17,107 bases of DNA from UBA5500 sp023622465 (lineage in GTDB: Bacteria; Bacillota; UBA994; UBA5500): NCBI GenBank assembly GCA_023622465.1, contig JAMNZE010000037.1, positions 1-17,107 of the forward strand. The letters run 5' to 3'. The notes under the pieces are model-generated. The model was given only the letters and a program-made list of their open reading frames with translations, was not told where the DNA came from and made no database searches. Within the stretch, counting starts at the first letter, position 1. Each line of letters opens with the position of its first letter. The translations under genes were made by a program, and so were the position numbers. Of the stretch, positions 16,487 to 17,107 are shown one piece after another.

Positions 16487-17107
16487 ATGGCTAAGCAAAA
16501 ATTTGAACGCACAAAGCCCCACGTAAACGTGGGTACTATCGGTCATATTGACCACGGTAAAACCACTTTAACAAGATGGCCTATGATCAAATCGACAAGG
16601 CTCCTGAAGAGCGCGCCCGTGGAATCACCATCAGCACTTCGCACGTGGAGTATGAATCGGATAATCGTCACTATGCCCACGTGGACTGCCCTGGTCACGC
16701 CGACTACATTAAGAACATGATCACCGGTGCCGCCCAGATGGACGGTGCTATCCTAGTAGTTTCGGCAGCCGACGGTCCCATGCCTCAGACCCGCGAGCAC
16801 ATCCTGCTAGCACGTCAGGTTAACTAACGTTCCTCATATTGTCGTTTTTCTGAACAAGGCCGACATGGTAGACGATCCCGAGCTGCTCGAGCTGGTGGAA
16901 ATGGAAGTGCGTGAGCTGCTCAGCGAGTACGAATATCCGGGTGATGACACGCCGATCGTAGCTGGCTCTGCTCTCAAGGCTTTAGAGTGCGGCTGCGGTG
17001 CCCGTGAGTGCGAATGGTGCGGCAGGATCTGGGAGTTAATGGATGCAGTTGACGCTTACATTCCTACCCCAGAGCGCGAAACAGACAAGCCATTCCTGAT
17101 GCCTGTG
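16487..17107 (+). pseudogene. tuf: elongation factor Tu, broken reading frame, cut by the window end
   Basis: EF-Tu delivers aminoacyl-tRNA to the ribosome. The start is clear: ATG 16487, ribosome binding site AGGAGGG (16470-16476), N-terminus MAKQKFERTKPHVNVGTIGH and P-loop HIDHGKTTLT. After T29 (16571-16573) about 14-16 residues expected before MAYDQIDKAPEE are missing and the frame shifts. The second part runs 16576-16827 with RGITIST, DCPGHADY and ARQVN, then stops because TAAC is doubled (16821-16828). From 16829 the frame continues with VVFLNKADM, SALKALE and onward to the window end. The third part is back in the start frame. The lesions remove the helix after the P-loop, so this copy as written cannot make normal EF-Tu. 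It may be a decayed second tuf copy or an assembly error at a contig edge. An unusual C-x-C-x4-C-x2-C cluster follows SALKALE. Confidence 0.85.

Overview
This window is a core housekeeping segment of a low-to-mid G+C Gram-positive bacterium. The gene order and protein sequences point to the Bacillota, most likely a Clostridia-type lineage. The gene set tmk, darA, yaaR, holB, ricT, trmN6, rsmI matches the well-known origin-proximal cluster of Bacillus subtilis, and rpoB, rpoC, rplGB, rpsL, rpsG, fusA, tuf is the classic beta/str operon order. Every supported gene is on the + strand. I see no tRNA, rRNA, CRISPR array, insertion sequence or phage gene.

Layout. Positions 1-183 hold the C-terminal end of an Orn/Lys/Arg decarboxylase-family gene. 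Positions 195-4843 are a tightly packed run: thymidylate kinase, the c-di-AMP receptor DarA, YaaR (DUF327), the DNA polymerase III delta' subunit, RicT, tRNA1(Val) methyltransferase and the 16S rRNA methyltransferase RsmI. yabA and yazA, present in this cluster in B. subtilis, are absent. Five bases after the rsmI stop an extended -10 promoter begins, followed by a structured leader of about 200 bases and then rpoB. The rplKAJL genes that usually precede rpoB are missing here. rpoB and rpoC are separated by 129 bases containing a long hairpin. rplGB (L7Ae-like) follows, then a 175-base gap filled with hairpins, then rpsL, rpsG, fusA and the start of tuf, which runs off the window end.

How the genes work together. 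The first block joins dTTP supply, replication clamp loading, second-messenger sensing, RNA processing and RNA methylation. The second block makes RNA polymerase core subunits and translation machinery. In several places the non-coding gaps look regulatory. The best candidate for something undescribed is the rpoB leader. It can fold as a three-way junction whose closing helix competes with a terminator hairpin just upstream of rpoB. The rpsL leader has three further hairpins in tandem, and the rpsL-rpsG gap has two mutually exclusive hairpins touching the rpsG ribosome binding site.

Two genes look damaged. tuf carries an internal deletion after the P-loop and a 4-base TAAC duplication. ricT ends early, but a shifted frame continues with family-like sequence and stops in a TAATG overlap with the next gene. 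Whether these are real mutations or assembly errors cannot be decided from the sequence alone. The large rpoB, rpoC and fusA frames are intact, which argues against a uniformly poor assembly.
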